64,000 bases of DNA from QHXN01 sp963785125 (GCA_963785125.1 CAWATU010000006.1:1-64000), one strand, 5' to 3'. Shown: positions 9,001 through 17,546, counted from the stretch's first letter. Translations and numbers: made by a program. Notes: generated by a model not told the origin, from the letters alone.

Positions 9001-9154
9001 TGATGTCCTTGACGGTGCCCTCGACCGAGGCGCTCGCCGTCACCTGCGCGGCCGACGGCGCGCACAGGCAGAGCAGCAGCAGGCACGCCGCGAGCGCGCC
9101 CGCGACGTGACGCCCCGACACGTACTTCGAAAAGGTTGGTCCTGAGATTCTCAT
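6011..9154 (-). CDS. Oar-like TonB-dependent outer-membrane receptor
   Basis: 1047 residues. Signal peptide to about residue 36 (ALAACLLLLCLCAPSAAQ), a carboxypeptidase-regulatory/CNA-B-like domain at about 40-130 (VEGTVKDIKEAVVPGATVTV), a plug with QDLPLNGRDLGNLAYLAPG and VNGIDNKDN, then a long beta-barrel ending in the outer-membrane signature GEFGVRFAF. Receptors of this OmpA-related Oar type are greatly expanded in Acidobacteriota and thought to take up large organic substrates such as peptides or glycans; the substrate here is unknown. The start has AAGGAG 7 nt upstream. It sits, unusually, between yeaH and spoVR. Paired palindromes at 9345-9373 lie in its upstream region. Confidence 0.9.
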   Translation of the reverse strand: MRISGPTFSKYVSGRHVAGALAACLLLLCLCAPSAAQVTASASVEGTVKDIKEAVVPGATVTVTNVSTSLSRTAATGDEGTYRIDLLPAGLYDLKVSAGGFGEVTSNKVELLVGKTTTLDFTLSPGSRAETVTVTSEAPLLDQQKTDISLNITPRDVQDLPLNGRDLGNLAYLAPGAKPVDSYDPTKRRIAVFGVNGSSGRNVNVTVNGIDNKDNTVGGPVMQFPLEAIQEFVISTQRFSAVNGRSEGAAVNVVTKSGGSRFHGSMFYQLRDKKLNAREVDPTTGNKVASKPPFNRKIWGGSIGGPVEFPHFGEGGPVTHGDDRTFFFFALERQNEATSIPVTATAFRELSLVTGLGAKPSEVIPTPYKDWRVNARIDHTFNTRHSLFVSYNDQNNIGLNDQSTNNTDLTGGNFTTNRLQLANLTLNSALSNTVVNAATLGFQYWHNLIDSDLRVPNITFPQLISFGTNINVPQESYQQKYQFKDDLSFTRGNHTFKTGFDYLWEPKLGGFFEFNPTLEIDFTQLPSAILALPQGFATRGIVGGMTATSGDPYFNLPGGAKMFGAYFQDDWKIRRNLSLSLGLRWDKDFNLIGGTAQDRNRTYLALKAINHPAARSLPQDDNLDFSPRVGFAWDVAGNGRHVVRGGYGLYYGQVFLNIPLFMIQQANPTIFASVFSIAAGDLVPGTNILLSNWRFGIDPLPTIPAPQTQLGAANTGRIMDPDYQNPYTQQWNVGYAWQFNNYSVLEVDFVHVLGLHESKTVNINPTLAMFLATNGAEITGRPLTAALTAAGQPALGRIDLEASVGRSRYDGMNVSYRRRLHRSVSLNGTYTLSRALAYNGTSAAFRNRAWDPFNYFAPYELGPTPSDSRHRFSLSGVVNLPGGFQLAPIVQAETARPYTAGYGAAADVLGIGGGRGTSHVVVFNDSPEDLTATLRAFGDPAASNANRVLYRNCLRAGRCTQAPFNNVRGQPFFNVDLRVSKNFRFKESLNLTTFFQMFDLTNRANFGNNFVTDVRLSTFGTPNAFITPSGNVLPHSFAGEFGVRFAF

Positions 9155-9344
9155 GGTGTGCTCCTTCTCCGACCTGACAGGGGTTTAGATTCCTTGTGTA
9201 GAAGGCGATGAAGGGGAGAGCCCGCTGAGGCCCGGGCGCTCCTTGTATTGACCGCTTGTTCGAAGAATGCCGGGAAGAATGCTTTGACGGCGCGGCGGGG
9301 CTGCCGTGCCGCTCTAGCGAACCTGTCGCTGCTGGGCCGGCATT

Positions 9345-9373
9345 GTAAATGAATTTACGTGGATGTCATCCAC
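9345..9373. promoter_or_regulatory. Two adjacent palindromes upstream of the receptor gene
   Basis: GTAAAT-GA-ATTTAC (9345-9358) is directly followed by GTGGATG-T-CATCCAC (9359-9373), both perfect. The gap 9155-9426 holds nothing else recognisable. The pair is about 190 nt before the receptor start and just after the yeaH stop. Loops of one or two bases make RNA hairpins unlikely, so operator sites are the simpler reading. Confidence 0.45.
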
Positions 9374-9426
9374 TTTTTTGAACCGGCGGGGCTTGAGAGG
9401 TTTTGAGGCGTGGTTACGACGTGGGC

Positions 9427-10617
9427 TCAGGCTTCGACGCCGCGGCGGCCGAAGAACTGTTTGAGGGCGGGGTAGACATCCTCCTTGTCGTCGATGCGGA
9501 CGCCGATGAAGCGCTCCTTCTGGCGGAGGCGGTCGTTGAAGATGGAGAGCAGCGCGCCGGAGCTTCGACGGTAGCCGCCGCCGCCCTCCTCGCCGATCTC
9601 GCCGTAGCCGAAGAGGTTGCACGTCTTAATCAGCTCGTCGGCTAATCTAACGGCCTCCTCGTTGTCCGAGTAGTAGTTGTCGCCGTCCGAGAAGTGGAAC
9701 GGGTAGATGTTCCAGTCCGAGGGCCGGTAGCGTGAATTGATGATGTCGAGCGCGAGCTGATAGGCGCTTGAGACGACCGTCCCCCCCGACTCGCCCTGCG
9801 TGAAGAACTGCTCCTCCGAAACCTCCTTCGCCTCCGTGTGGTGCGAGACGAAGACGATCTCCACGTTGTCATACTTAGTCCGCAGGAACCGAACCATCCA
9901 GAAGAAGAAGGAGCGCGCGATGTACTTCTTGAACTCGCCCATCGAGCCCGACACGTCCATCAGCGCCAGCACCACGGCGTTCGACTCGTAGCGCTTGTCC
10001 TCCTCCCAGGTCTTGAAGCGGAGGTCTTCCTTGCGCACGCCGCCGAAGCGTGGCTCGTTCGACTCGCGTGCGTTGCGCTTGATGTTCTCAAGAATCATCC
10101 GGCGCTTGTCGAGGTTTGAGAAGACGCCGGTGCGGCGAATCTCGTTGAAGCGCGTCGTCTGCGACTGCACGGCCTTCTTCGCCTTGTCTTCGAGGAAGGG
10201 GAGTTGGAGGTCTTCGAAGATGAGCGCGGCCAGCTCGTCGATGTCGACCTCGGCCTCGTAGTAGTCGGCCCCCGCGTCCTGACCCGCGGGCCCCGCGCCG
10301 CGCCCCGGCCCCTGCCCCTGCTGCCCCTCGCGCGCGATGATGTCGCCGACGCGCGTCTTGCCGTCGCCCGTGCCGACGTGCTTCTTCTTGCGATGATCGA
10401 AGCGGAACTTGTACTCGTCGAGCGAGCGGATGGGGACTTTGACGGTGCGCTTGCCGTCCGAGAGGATGATGGCCTCGTTCGAGACGATGGAGCCGAGGTT
10501 CTTGCGCACGGCCTCCTTCACGCGCTCCTTGTGTCGCTCCTGGTCGATGATGCCCTTGCGCTGCAAAGACCAGTCGTTGCGCTGAATCGTCCCCGAGATT
10601 TGCGAGTCGTTCGTCAT
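9427..10617 (-). CDS. yeaH: YeaH/YhbH family VWA protein (DUF444)
   Basis: 396-residue DUF444 protein. The N-terminal part carries the family sequence ISGTIQRNDWSLQRKG and VPIRSLDEYKFRFD; a Gly-rich linker (about 95-118) follows, then a von Willebrand A-like domain with the MIDAS motif DVSGSMG at 221-227 and downstream SGGTVVSSAY and FSDGDNYY. In E. coli YeaH works with the kinase YeaG (PrkA) in nitrogen-starvation and stationary-phase responses. It is the next gene after prkA, 94 nt downstream, consistent with one operon. ATG 10617 is chosen over GTG 10626; neither has a clear ribosome site. Confidence 0.92.
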   Translation of the reverse strand: MTNDSQISGTIQRNDWSLQRKGIIDQERHKERVKEAVRKNLGSIVSNEAIILSDGKRTVKVPIRSLDEYKFRFDHRKKKHVGTGDGKTRVGDIIAREGQQGQGPGRGAGPAGQDAGADYYEAEVDIDELAALIFEDLQLPFLEDKAKKAVQSQTTRFNEIRRTGVFSNLDKRRMILENIKRNARESNEPRFGGVRKEDLRFKTWEEDKRYESNAVVLALMDVSGSMGEFKKYIARSFFFWMVRFLRTKYDNVEIVFVSHHTEAKEVSEEQFFTQGESGGTVVSSAYQLALDIINSRYRPSDWNIYPFHFSDGDNYYSDNEEAVRLADELIKTCNLFGYGEIGEEGGGGYRRSSGALLSIFNDRLRQKERFIGVRIDDKEDVYPALKQFFGRRGVEA

Positions 10618-10711
10618 CACTCTCACACCGCGAACTTTGTTAAGCAGAACGCCCGCGCCTCCGTCGAGAAGCGCGGGCGACTCGTAATGCCGCTCTCTTC
10701 GGTCGCCCGCG

Positions 10712-12652
10712 TTAGCGCGAGAGGAGCGTGCCGACGTAGGTCAGCAGCTCGTTGGCGCAGACGGGGCAGTAGCCGCCGTCGCGCACGAGGCGGTCGACGA
10801 CCTCGTTGATGCGGCGGAGCTGGTCGGGGTCGGGCGTCTTGGCCGAGGTCGTGATCTTCACCACGTCCTTAAGGTCGGCGAAGATTTTCTTTTCAATCGC
10901 CTCCTTCAGACGCTCGTGCGAGGTGTACTCGAACTGTCTCCCTTTCCGCGCGTAGGAGGAGATGCGGATGAGTATCTCCTGGCGGAAGGTGTTCTTGGCG
11001 TTCTCACTGACCCCGATCTGCTCCTCGATGGAGCGCATCAGCTGCTCGTCGGCCTCCATCTCCTCTTCCGTGATGGGGTCCTTGATTCTCTCCTTGTTGC
11101 AGTACGCCTCGACGTTGTCGAGATAGTTGTTGCAGATGGTGCGCGCCATCTCCTCGAACGAATAGACGAAGGCGCGCTGCACCTCGATCTTGGCCAGCTC
11201 GTCATACTCCTTGCGCGCCGCGGAGATTAAGTTCAGATACCGCTCGCGCTGCTCGGGATTGATGCCGGTGTGCTGCTCGAAGCCGTCCTTGATGGCGCGC
11301 AAAGCGTCTATCGGGTTGATGCAGGTGATGCCGTCGCGCACGAGCGCGCCCGAGAGGCGGTTGATGATGTAACGCGGGCTGATGCCGTCCATGCCCTCGC
11401 GGATGGCCTCCTCTTTCAGCTCGCGCACGTCCTTCGACTTGTACCCTTCCACGTCCTCGCCGTCGTAGAGCTTCATCTTCTTGACGACATCGACGTTGGC
11501 GCGCTTCGGCTCTTCGAGCCGCGTCATGACGGCGAACATCGCGGCGACGCGCAGAGTGTTCGGCGCGATGTGGACGTTGCGCAGAATCTCGGACTGGTTG
11601 AGAAGCTTGTAGTAGATTCGCTCCTCCTGCGAGACGCGGAGGTTGTAAGGGACTTTGACGAGGATGATGCGGTCTTGCAGCGCCTCCGACTTCTTGTTGC
11701 CCGCAAACGAGACGTACTCGTTCTCGTTCGTGTGCGAGAGGATGACCTCGTCGGCGTAGAGCATGGCGAAGCGGCCGGTCTTGATGTTCTGCTCCTGCGA
11801 GAGCGTCAGCAGAGAGTAGAGGAACTTCTCGTCCACCTTCAGCATCTCGATGAACTCCATCACGCCGCGATTCGCGATGTTCAGCTCGCCGTCGAAACGG
11901 TAGGCGCGCGGGTCGGACTCCACCCCGACCTCGCCGATGGTCGAGAGGTCAATGGAGCCGGTCAGCTCCGTGATGTCCTGCGACTTCGGGTCTGAAGGAG
12001 CGAAGGTGCCGATGCCGACGCGGTTCTTTTCGGAGAAGATGATGCGGTGGACACGCACGTCCTCGTGACGGCCGCCGTAGGTGTGCTCTAACGCATAGCG
12101 GCACTGCGGGCAGAGGTCGCCCTCGATGTAGATGCCGTAATGTTTCTCTATCTCGGGACGCAGTTCGGCCGGGATGAGGTGCAGAGGCTCCTCGTGCATC
12201 GGGCAGTCCTTGATAGCGTAGACGGCGCCGGCCTCGTCGCGCGTCCACTCCTCAAGCCCGCGCTTGAGCATGGTGACGATGGTCGATTTGCCGCCCCCCA
12301 CGGGGCCCATCAGGAGCAGGATGCGCTTGCGGACTTCGAGGCGCTGCGCGGCCGACTTGAAGTATTCGACGATGCGCGCGATGGGCTCCTCGATGCCGAA
12401 GAGTTCGCTGGCGAAGAACTTGTAGCGCGCGATCTCGTCGCGCGTCCCTTCGTTCAGTTTCTCCACGCCGGCGGCGTGGACCATGTCGTTGATGCGCGCG
12501 TGGGAGAGTTCGGCGAGCCTCGGGTTCTGCGTGACCAGCTCGAAGTAGTCGCGGAAGCTCCCCTCCCACGCGAGTGCCGCATGTTCCTGGCGCAGCGCTT
12601 CGAGCCGCGCCGAAATATCGAACTTGCTGCCGCTGCCATCCTGCTCTTGCAT
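10712..12652 (-). CDS. prkA: PrkA/YeaG-type serine protein kinase (AAA+)
   Basis: 646 residues, normal for the family. An N-terminal AAA-type PrkA domain holds the Walker A motif GPVGGGKST (116-124); the C-terminal PrkA kinase domain follows. Two Cys pairs, CPQC (181-184) and CPVC (629-632), could bind zinc. PrkA proteins phosphorylate serine in target proteins, and some act as ATP-driven Lon-like proteases; they act in sporulation, stationary-phase and starvation responses. First gene of the prkA-yeaH unit. A TGCTATACT extended -10 element at 12914-12922 implies a leader of about 250 nt, containing several GC-rich hairpins. Confidence 0.94.
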   Translation of the reverse strand: MQEQDGSGSKFDISARLEALRQEHAALAWEGSFRDYFELVTQNPRLAELSHARINDMVHAAGVEKLNEGTRDEIARYKFFASELFGIEEPIARIVEYFKSAAQRLEVRKRILLLMGPVGGGKSTIVTMLKRGLEEWTRDEAGAVYAIKDCPMHEEPLHLIPAELRPEIEKHYGIYIEGDLCPQCRYALEHTYGGRHEDVRVHRIIFSEKNRVGIGTFAPSDPKSQDITELTGSIDLSTIGEVGVESDPRAYRFDGELNIANRGVMEFIEMLKVDEKFLYSLLTLSQEQNIKTGRFAMLYADEVILSHTNENEYVSFAGNKKSEALQDRIILVKVPYNLRVSQEERIYYKLLNQSEILRNVHIAPNTLRVAAMFAVMTRLEEPKRANVDVVKKMKLYDGEDVEGYKSKDVRELKEEAIREGMDGISPRYIINRLSGALVRDGITCINPIDALRAIKDGFEQHTGINPEQRERYLNLISAARKEYDELAKIEVQRAFVYSFEEMARTICNNYLDNVEAYCNKERIKDPITEEEMEADEQLMRSIEEQIGVSENAKNTFRQEILIRISSYARKGRQFEYTSHERLKEAIEKKIFADLKDVVKITTSAKTPDPDQLRRINEVVDRLVRDGGYCPVCANELLTYVGTLLSR

Positions 12653-12913
12653 AGCCTTCTGTAAACCTCACACTCGGCTTCGCGCGCTGGAATGACGGCG
12701 TGTGCTCACGCCCTCGAATGAAAAGTCAGGCGGCCCCGCTGCCGGGAGCCGCCTTGAGGAACGCCCTCGATGCGCGTGTGCGGGCGATACGCGCGAGACC
12801 ACGGCCCGCCGCGCCTTCGAGTTCCGTTCAACTCCTCTACGAGCTGTTTTTCAAAGGGAGAAGACTCTCGGCTTCTGACTCTCAAGCCGGGTCACTTGCG
12901 ACGCGTTGACGCA

Positions 12914-12945
12914 AGTATAGCACAGCGCCCTCCGGCCTCCGTCAA
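12914..12945 (-). promoter_or_regulatory. Candidate sigma-70-type promoter for prkA-yeaH
   Basis: On the minus strand TATACT (12914-12919) is preceded by TGC, an extended -10. TTGACG (12940-12945) is 20 nt upstream, longer than ideal. The leader to the prkA start (12653-12907) contains GGCGTG-AGCA-CACGCC and an AGGCGGC/GCCGCCT stem. No protein gene is seen in this gap. Confidence 0.5.
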
Positions 12946-12948
12946 CAC

Positions 12949-13881
12949 TTATTTTTCGACCGCGAGCATCACGCGCGGCCGCAACGTGGAGGCCGCGGCG
13001 TCGTACACACCGACCGCGAGGAGCGCGCCCTGCTCGTCCAGCAGCGCGACGTGCGCGCCATCATCCCAGCCGCGCGCCGACCCCGCCGGAACGGCCGCGC
13101 CGTGCCGCGCCCGGCGCGCCTCTTCAGCCGTTAGATGCGCCGAAGGGAGGTGAGGGAGCGCCGCTTCGAGCGGGACTAAAAACTCTGCGTCCGCTTCGAC
13201 GAGGCTCGGCAGTGCTTCGAGCGAGACAGCGCGTTCGAGCCCGAACACGCCCGCCCGCGTGCGGCGGAGCGCGGCGAGGTGCGCGCCGGTCTTCAGGTTC
13301 TCGCCGACCGACTCGGCCAGCGTGCGCACGTACGTTCCGGCCGAACAGACGACGCGTGCACGCACGTCGCACGTCCCGTCTTCGTTCGTTTCGAAGTGAC
13401 TTCCCTGCTCGTCAACGGCAATCTCAAACTCGCTCACGCGGACGGGCACGGCCTTGCGCTCGACCTCTTCGCCGCGCCTCGCCAGCTCGTAGAGCTTCTT
13501 CCCCGCGATCTTCTTCGCAGAGTACATCGGCGGCACCTGCCCGAACTCACCGCGCAACGGCGCGAGTGCCGCCTCAAGCTCTTCGAGCTTGAGAGTCGTG
13601 CAGTCAGAACTCCCCCCGCCCGCGCGGCGTTCGCCCGTCAGGTCGCCGGTGTCCGTCGCGAAGCCCAGCCGAATCGTCGCTTCGTACTCCTTCTCCGCGC
13701 CCGCGAGAAACTGCGCGAGCCGCGTCGCGCGCCCCACCAGCAGCACGAGCACGCCCGTCGCGAAAGGGTCGAGCGTGCCCGTGTGCCCGACGCGCTTCTC
13801 CCTTAAAACGCGGCGCGCGCGCGCCACCACATCGTGCGAAGTCCACCCCTCGGGCTTGTCGATGATGAGTATGCCGTCCAT
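12949..13881 (-). CDS. truB: tRNA pseudouridine(55) synthase TruB
   Basis: 310 residues. It converts U55 of the tRNA T-arm to pseudouridine. The catalytic Asp is D38 in GHTGTLDPFATGVL, and the N-terminal motif ILIIDKPEGWTSHDVV is typical. The RRTRAGVFGLERA segment and a C-terminal PUA-like tail follow. The start ATG has no strong Shine-Dalgarno. It is divergent from recX, 64 nt apart. In many bacteria truB sits with rbfA/ribF/rpsO; none is present here. Confidence 0.95.
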   Translation of the reverse strand: MDGILIIDKPEGWTSHDVVARARRVLREKRVGHTGTLDPFATGVLVLLVGRATRLAQFLAGAEKEYEATIRLGFATDTGDLTGERRAGGGSSDCTTLKLEELEAALAPLRGEFGQVPPMYSAKKIAGKKLYELARRGEEVERKAVPVRVSEFEIAVDEQGSHFETNEDGTCDVRARVVCSAGTYVRTLAESVGENLKTGAHLAALRRTRAGVFGLERAVSLEALPSLVEADAEFLVPLEAALPHLPSAHLTAEEARRARHGAAVPAGSARGWDDGAHVALLDEQGALLAVGVYDAAASTLRPRVMLAVEK

Positions 13882-13945
13882 GTGCGTTTAATCTTAAAGC
13901 AATCGTTTGCCGACCTGAAGACGGGCGGGTAGAGTATTCGTCGAG

Positions 13946-14575
13946 ATGCAGAAGAGCCGTAAGGAAAAACCGAGGTACAAGCCGCGGCCGTCGAAGACGG
14001 AGCGGCAGATTAACGCCGACCTTGAAGAGGAGAAGAGGAAAGCCAAGCCCGCGCGCCCCATCGACGCCGAGAAAGCGCGCGAGCGTACGGTGCAAAGGGC
14101 CGTCAAACTCCTCGCCGCCAAGCCGCGCTCGGTCGAAGAGCTGCGCGAGCGCCTGCTCGAAAAACAGTGGACTGACGAGACGGCCGTTGACTACGCGCTC
14201 ACGAAACTGAAGGAGTACGGCTACCTCGACGACGACCGCTTCGCCTTCGGCTTCGCCTCCTACCGCGTGCGGCAGAAGCCCGTCGGCCGCCAGCGCCTCG
14301 CGCGCGACCTCCAGACGAAGAAGGTCTCGAAGGAGACGGCCGACGCCGCCCTCGAACTCGTCTACCAGGAGACGCCCGAGGAGGAGCTTATCGCCCGCGC
14401 CATCGAAAAGCGCATACGCCTCCGCGGTCGCCCCACCACGCGGCAGGAGACCAAGAGCCTCTACGACCACCTCCAACGACTCGGCTTCTCCTACGACCTT
14501 ATCATCCGCAAAGTCCGCGAAGCCTCCGACGCTGCGGTCGAAGATGAAGCAACGGCCGACGAAGACGACGCTTAA
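13946..14575 (+). CDS. recX: RecX family regulatory protein
   Basis: 209 residues. RecX binds RecA filaments and limits their activity. The lysine-rich N-terminal extension (about 1-45) is longer than usual. It is followed by the three-helix repeats: AVKLLAAKPRSVEELRERL, AVDYALTKLKEYGYLDDDRFA, and GRQRLARDLQTKKVS with LIARAIEKRIRLRG. The order recX-alaS is common in bacteria, although recA itself is not in the window. An array of CTACTGA heptamers and a T6 tract separate it from alaS. Confidence 0.88.
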   Translation: MQKSRKEKPRYKPRPSKTERQINADLEEEKRKAKPARPIDAEKARERTVQRAVKLLAAKPRSVEELRERLLEKQWTDETAVDYALTKLKEYGYLDDDRFAFGFASYRVRQKPVGRQRLARDLQTKKVSKETADAALELVYQETPEEELIARAIEKRIRLRGRPTTRQETKSLYDHLQRLGFSYDLIIRKVREASDAAVEDEATADEDDA

Positions 14576-14667
14576 AACCTTCGTCCCGCCTGTTTCGCCC
14601 GCCTCAGCGCCCCATGCTAAACTTTCTGACAAGGAGATTACGTCAAGTATTCACGCCGTCGCGGGTC

Positions 14668-14704
14668 AGACTCTACTGACTACTGACTACTGTCTACTGA
14701 CTAC
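14668..14704 (+). repeat. Tandem heptamer array CTACTGA abutting alaS start
   Basis: Units CTACTGA (14673-14679), CTACTGA (14680-14686), CTACTGT (14687-14693), CTACTGA (14694-14700) and a partial CTAC (14701-14704), followed by T6 and the alaS ATG at 14711. No inverted partner is seen. The array occupies the place where a Shine-Dalgarno would be expected. Confidence 0.8.
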
Positions 14705-14710
14705 TTTTTT

Positions 14711-17461
14711 ATGATTACCGGAAACGAGTTACGCGAAAAGTTTCTCAGCTACTTCGAGCGATACGGTCACCGGCGCGTGGCGTCGAGCCCGCTTCTGCCC
14801 GCCAACGACCCGACGCTTCTGTTCGCCAACGCGGGCATGAACCAGTTCAAGGACGTGTTCCTCGGCACCGAGCCGCGCGACTACAATCGCGCCGTCACTT
14901 CGCAGAAGTGCCTGCGCGCGGGCGGCAAACACAACGACCTCGACGAAGTCGGCAAGACCGCGCGCCACCAGACCTTCTTCGAGATGCTCGGCAACTTCTC
15001 CTTCGGCGACTACTTCAAGGAGGACGCGATCCGCTTCGCCTGGGAGCTGCTCGTCGAGGAGTACGGGCTCGACCCGCGCCGCCTCTGGTTCTCCATCTTC
15101 GAGGGCGACGCGGAAGTGCCGGCCGACGAGGAGGCCGCGGCCCTCTGGGAGAAGGTAGGCGCCCCGCGCGAGCGCATCCTGCGCTTCGGCCGCAAGGACA
15201 ACTTCTGGCAGATGGGCGACACGGGCCCCTGCGGCCCTTGCAGCGAAATTCATTACTACATGGGCGACGACCCCGAAGACCCGTCGAAGAACCGCGCCGA
15301 GTTCGTCAACGGCCCCGGCGACACGACGATGGAGATTTGGAACCTCGTCTTCATGCAGTTCAACCGCGAGGGCGAAGGCCAGAAGTCTTCCGACGGCAAG
15401 TTCGAGTCGTATCGTCTGGAGCCTTTGCCCGCGCCCTCCGTGGACACGGGATTGGGGCTCGAACGCATCGCGGCCGTGATCCAGGGCGTGAAGACCAACT
15501 ACGACACAGACCTCATCCGCCCCATCGTCGAGTTCACGGCGCAGCTCGCCGACCGGCACTACGAGGCGGAGACGCCCGAGGGCTTCGCCATGCGCGTCGT
15601 CGCCGACCACGCGCGCGCCGCGGCCTTCTCCATCGCCGACAACATCCTGCCGGGTAACGAGGGGCGCAACTACGTCTTAAGGAAGATCATGCGCCGCGCC
15701 ATCTATCAAGGCCGCCACGCGCTCGGCTTCGACGGCCCGTTCTTCTACAAAGTCACAGACTTCGTGGTTGACCAGATGCGCGAGGCTTATCCCGAACTCG
15801 AAGCCGCGCGCGAGTTCATCGTCCGCATGGTCAAACTCGAAGAGGAGCGTTTCGGCTCGACGCTCACCGTCGGACTGCAAAAGCTCGAAGCACTTTTCGC
15901 CTCGACGCCCGAAGGCGAGATGCCCGACTACAAGGAGCTGGCGAAGCTCTACGACACCTTCGGCACGCCGCGCGACCTCGTCCGCGTCGGCCTCGAAGAG
16001 CGCGGCTTCACGGTGGACGAAGATACGTACAACGAAGAGTTCGACCGCGCTCTTAAAGAGATTCAGGGCACCGGCGCGAAGGGCCACGCCGCGGCCGCAG
16101 CTAAGGCCAACCCCGTCTATGCGCAAATCGCCGCGCGCGTCGGCGCGAGCGAATTCAGGGGCTACGACGAGACGCGCACCGATGGCGCGCGAGTTCTCGC
16201 GCTGCTGCGCGGTGAGGGCGAGGTCGAAGAGCTGAATGAGGACGAAGAGGGCGAAGTCGTCCTCGACCGCACGCCCTTCTACGCCGAGTCGGGCGGGCAG
16301 GTCGGCGACACCGGCGCGCTCTTCAACGGCGCGACTCACGCCGTCGTCAACGACACGCCGCCCGTCCCGGCGGGCGGGCTCATCGTTCACCGCGTCAAGG
16401 TAGAACGCGGCTCTTTAAAGGTCGGCGACGCTGTGACGGCTCAAGTTGATGCCGAGAAGCGCGACGCGACGCGGCGCAACCACACGGCGACGCACCTGAT
16501 GCACGCGGCGCTGCGCGAAGTCCTCGGTACGCACGTCAAACAGGCCGGCTCGGTCGTCGCGCCCAACTACCTGCGCTTCGACTTCTCGCACTTTCAGCCG
16601 GTGACGCGCGACGAGCTGGCGGAGATTGAGCGCCTCGTCAATTACCACGTCCTGCGCAACGAGCCCGTGCGGACGGAACTCGTGCCGTTGGAGCAGGCGA
16701 TGCAGTCCGGCGCGATGGCTCTCTTCGGCGAGAAGTACGCTGAGAAGGTTCGTGTCCTGACCGTGCCCGGCGCGGAGGGCGTCTTCTCCAAAGAGCTGTG
16801 CGGCGGCACGCACGTCCGCGCGACCGGCGACATCGGCCTCTTCAAGATCACGAGTGACGAGTCCATCGCCTCGGGCACGCGCCGCATACGCGCCGTCACG
16901 GGCCGCGACGCCTTCAACCGCTTTCAGGAGACAGAGGCGCTGGTTGACCAAATCTCCGGCGAGCTGCGCGCGACGCGCAACGACATCCCCGTGGCGGTCG
17001 CGCGGCTTCAGGACGAGCTGAAGAAGGCGCGGCGCGAGGCGGACGAGCTGCGCCTCAAGCTCGCGCTCGGCGCGGGCGCGCAGGCGCAGAATGGGCAGGA
17101 GGCGCGCGAGGTCGAAGGCGGAGTCTTCGTGCTCGCGCGCGAGGCGAGCGACCTCGACGCCTCGGCGCTCAGACAGCTCTCCGACACACTGCTCGCGCAG
17201 ATCAAGACGGGCGTCGTCGTGCTCGGCCGGCGCGCCGACGGCAAGGCTTCGCTCATCGTGCGCACCTCGCCCGACCTCTCGAAGCGCGTCCCGGCGGGCC
17301 AGGTCATTAAAGAGCTGGCGCCCATCATCGGCGGACGCGGCGGCGGCAAGCCCGACATGGCCGAGGGCGGCGGCCCCGAGACGCAGAAGCTCAGCGAGGC
17401 TTTGGAGGCGAGCTACAAGGTCGTCGAACGCCTCCTCACCCAACAGGGCGCCCCTGCCTGA
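14711..17461 (+). CDS. alaS: Alanyl-tRNA synthetase
   Basis: 916 residues, slightly longer than the 876 of E. coli. It charges tRNA(Ala) in the cytoplasm. The N-terminal class II catalytic core starts with FLSYFERYGHRRVASSPLLP and FANAGMNQFKDVFLG; the editing domain carries the zinc motif HTATHLMH at about residue 590 and CGGTH near 696; the C-terminal DHHA1/C-Ala domain ends with GGRGGGKPDMAEGGG. The start is fixed by the conserved N-terminus, but no ribosome-binding site is visible: the upstream 40 nt are CTACTGA repeats and T6. It follows recX and ends at a strong hairpin at 17506-17546. Confidence 0.97.
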   Translation: MITGNELREKFLSYFERYGHRRVASSPLLPANDPTLLFANAGMNQFKDVFLGTEPRDYNRAVTSQKCLRAGGKHNDLDEVGKTARHQTFFEMLGNFSFGDYFKEDAIRFAWELLVEEYGLDPRRLWFSIFEGDAEVPADEEAAALWEKVGAPRERILRFGRKDNFWQMGDTGPCGPCSEIHYYMGDDPEDPSKNRAEFVNGPGDTTMEIWNLVFMQFNREGEGQKSSDGKFESYRLEPLPAPSVDTGLGLERIAAVIQGVKTNYDTDLIRPIVEFTAQLADRHYEAETPEGFAMRVVADHARAAAFSIADNILPGNEGRNYVLRKIMRRAIYQGRHALGFDGPFFYKVTDFVVDQMREAYPELEAAREFIVRMVKLEEERFGSTLTVGLQKLEALFASTPEGEMPDYKELAKLYDTFGTPRDLVRVGLEERGFTVDEDTYNEEFDRALKEIQGTGAKGHAAAAAKANPVYAQIAARVGASEFRGYDETRTDGARVLALLRGEGEVEELNEDEEGEVVLDRTPFYAESGGQVGDTGALFNGATHAVVNDTPPVPAGGLIVHRVKVERGSLKVGDAVTAQVDAEKRDATRRNHTATHLMHAALREVLGTHVKQAGSVVAPNYLRFDFSHFQPVTRDELAEIERLVNYHVLRNEPVRTELVPLEQAMQSGAMALFGEKYAEKVRVLTVPGAEGVFSKELCGGTHVRATGDIGLFKITSDESIASGTRRIRAVTGRDAFNRFQETEALVDQISGELRATRNDIPVAVARLQDELKKARREADELRLKLALGAGAQAQNGQEAREVEGGVFVLAREASDLDASALRQLSDTLLAQIKTGVVVLGRRADGKASLIVRTSPDLSKRVPAGQVIKELAPIIGGRGGGKPDMAEGGGPETQKLSEALEASYKVVERLLTQQGAPA

Positions 17462-17505
17462 GTCAGTAGCCCGACCGTCTGGGAGGGCGGCGGCTAAACA
17501 CAAAG

Positions 17506-17546
17506 GGAGGGTTGATGAAAGACACGAAGTCCTTCATCAACCCTCC
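17506..17546. terminator. Hairpin between convergent alaS and peptidoglycan-binding gene
   Basis: GGAGGGTTGATGAA (17506-17519) pairs perfectly with TTCATCAACCCTCC (17533-17546); flanking AAAGG/CCTT can extend the stem with a bulge. It probably terminates alaS and the minus-strand gene ending at 17594. Confidence 0.75.

Noticed and set aside
6692..9145. Very long open frames opposite the first and second receptor genes and other large genes
   Set aside because: Products are Arg/Val/Glu/His-rich shadows of GC-rich codons with no motifs; the opposite strand encodes clear receptors.
12653..12948. tRNA gene in the prkA leader
   Set aside because: Short stems are present but no T-loop sequence, anticodon arm or acceptor pairing could be built on either strand.
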